Made by a program: the position numbers and the translations under genes. The notes beneath the pieces were generated by a model, which saw only the letters and a program-made list of their open reading frames with translations, ran no database searches and was not told the origin of the DNA. From assembly GCA_018873245.2 (NCBI GenBank), contig JAEMBT020000003.1:8203843-8267842 (forward strand): 64,000 nt of DNA, written 5' to 3'. Of this stretch, positions 63,282 through 64,000 are shown one piece after another (the first letter of the stretch is position 1; every line of letters starts with the position of its first letter). The stretch comes from Archegozetes longisetosus (lineage: Eukaryota > Arthropoda > Arachnida > Sarcoptiformes > Trhypochthoniidae).

Positions 63282-64000
63282 ATCCCCCAATTTAGGGTTT
63301 GAACAATTAATTGGCATATATCGGCTCTTGTAAAAGCTCTGTTCTCTCAATTCAAATAAGTTCTTAAAAATGCTTTTTGCAAATCAAACAAAACGGATCT
63401 CTTACAAGCGGTTGATAGAAAATAGTGTGCATTTAGTTCTTTAAATTATTGCGAGTGTTTGTTAGTTAGTGCAGGTAAATGCAAACAATCCTATGCTATT
63501 GAAGTATTTCTTTGTCGGAAAGAGTAAAAAAGTCAAACCGCAGGCCTTAACTTAAATGTGGCACTTCTCAACTATTAAGTACAGTAATGCTAAAACATTT
63601 AATCTTTAAGTATTCTTGAGAAAAAATGAATTTTCCTTGCGAGCTATAACAAAGTAGAGGAGTCAATATGTTCAAATGTATCTTTAGAAACAATAAAATC
63701 GGTGTTTCAGGTTTAAAACTGTTAGAATGTTGAAAAGTTAAGTAAGAAAAAAAGTTAATTGAAGCACATGAAACTCTTGACAGTTAACAGTTTGGCTTCA
63801 AAATTGGCACTCGTCTATAGTATGCGTGTAGGCATATACTCTCATCCTTATATAAACACTGTAATAAAATAATCTATCAACCAATTATTCACTTGATCCA
63901 ACAGTTTCAGTCTAACTCCAGAACAGGTGTATGCTTTCAAGGATAAGACGTTGAACAGACCAAATCTGCACATATCATAGGTTTGAGTAGTGATTCGCAT

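Larger units (their letters stand above)
60911..64000. other. Right-end intergenic DNA
   Basis: Apart from inverted pair 2 and the CT array, nothing recognisable: AT-rich, no ORF with family motifs, no RNA gene seen. Confidence 0.4.

Noticed and set aside
63064..63333. Overlapping plus and minus frames with Leu/Ser and Arg/Glu repeats
   Set aside because: Both arise from the (CT)23 array on opposite strands.

Overview
The window reads as AT-rich nuclear DNA from a small animal, most likely an arthropod. Coding exons are interrupted by spliceosomal GT-AG introns. One gene encodes Shark, the ankyrin-repeat/SH2 tyrosine kinase best known from insects and other invertebrates, and the Onecut homeodomain has an insect-like Gly in helix 3. 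Compact genes with introns of roughly 55-190 bp beside one very large intron, plus many (GA)n/(CT)n arrays, would suit an acariform mite. That placement is inference only. No tRNA, rRNA or CRISPR features were seen.

Left end (1-1.7 kb): a 549-bp fold-back element (286-834) built from two inverted copies of the 3' end of a mariner transposon, flanked by TA dinucleotides. A degraded unidentified stretch follows.

Gene-dense block (1.7-16 kb): SCYL3 pseudokinase (minus) and HORMAD1 (plus) are divergent across a 373-bp intergenic gap. HORMAD1 converges on USP8 (minus). USP8 carries an apparent 1-bp frameshift inside its catalytic domain. Behind it on the same strand lies a 250-aa gene that keeps only a USP8-type N-terminal dimerisation domain, so it looks like a partial tandem duplicate. 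A 47-codon ORF sits between the two. Shark tyrosine kinase (minus) appears to have an intronless coding region.

Intergenic (16-22.1 kb): no convincing gene. It contains a (GA)21 array and GA-rich DNA just upstream of Onecut.

Onecut locus (22.1-55.6 kb): the first coding exon carries His and Gln tracts and the whole CUT domain. The last exon carries the homeodomain. The intron between them is 31.4 kb. Two candidate cassette exons inside it (50826-51057 and 52053-52108) have good splice sites and phases 1-2 and 2-1. Neither preserves the frame alone, but together they add exactly 96 in-frame codons between CUT domain and homeodomain. This is the most interesting observation here and recalls the alternative linker lengths of vertebrate HNF-6 alpha/beta. 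The intron also holds a 188-bp pogo/Tigger-like MITE, several GA/CT arrays and a C-rich tract whose complement is a strong G-quadruplex motif.

Right end (55.6-64 kb): Onecut 3' region, a 27-bp tandem duplication, an interspersed family occurring as two inverted pairs, and a CT array. No gene was confidently recognised.

Functionally the genes are unrelated: Golgi/adhesion pseudokinase, meiotic axis protein, endosomal deubiquitinase, signalling kinase and neural/liver-type transcription factor. No operon-like logic is implied.
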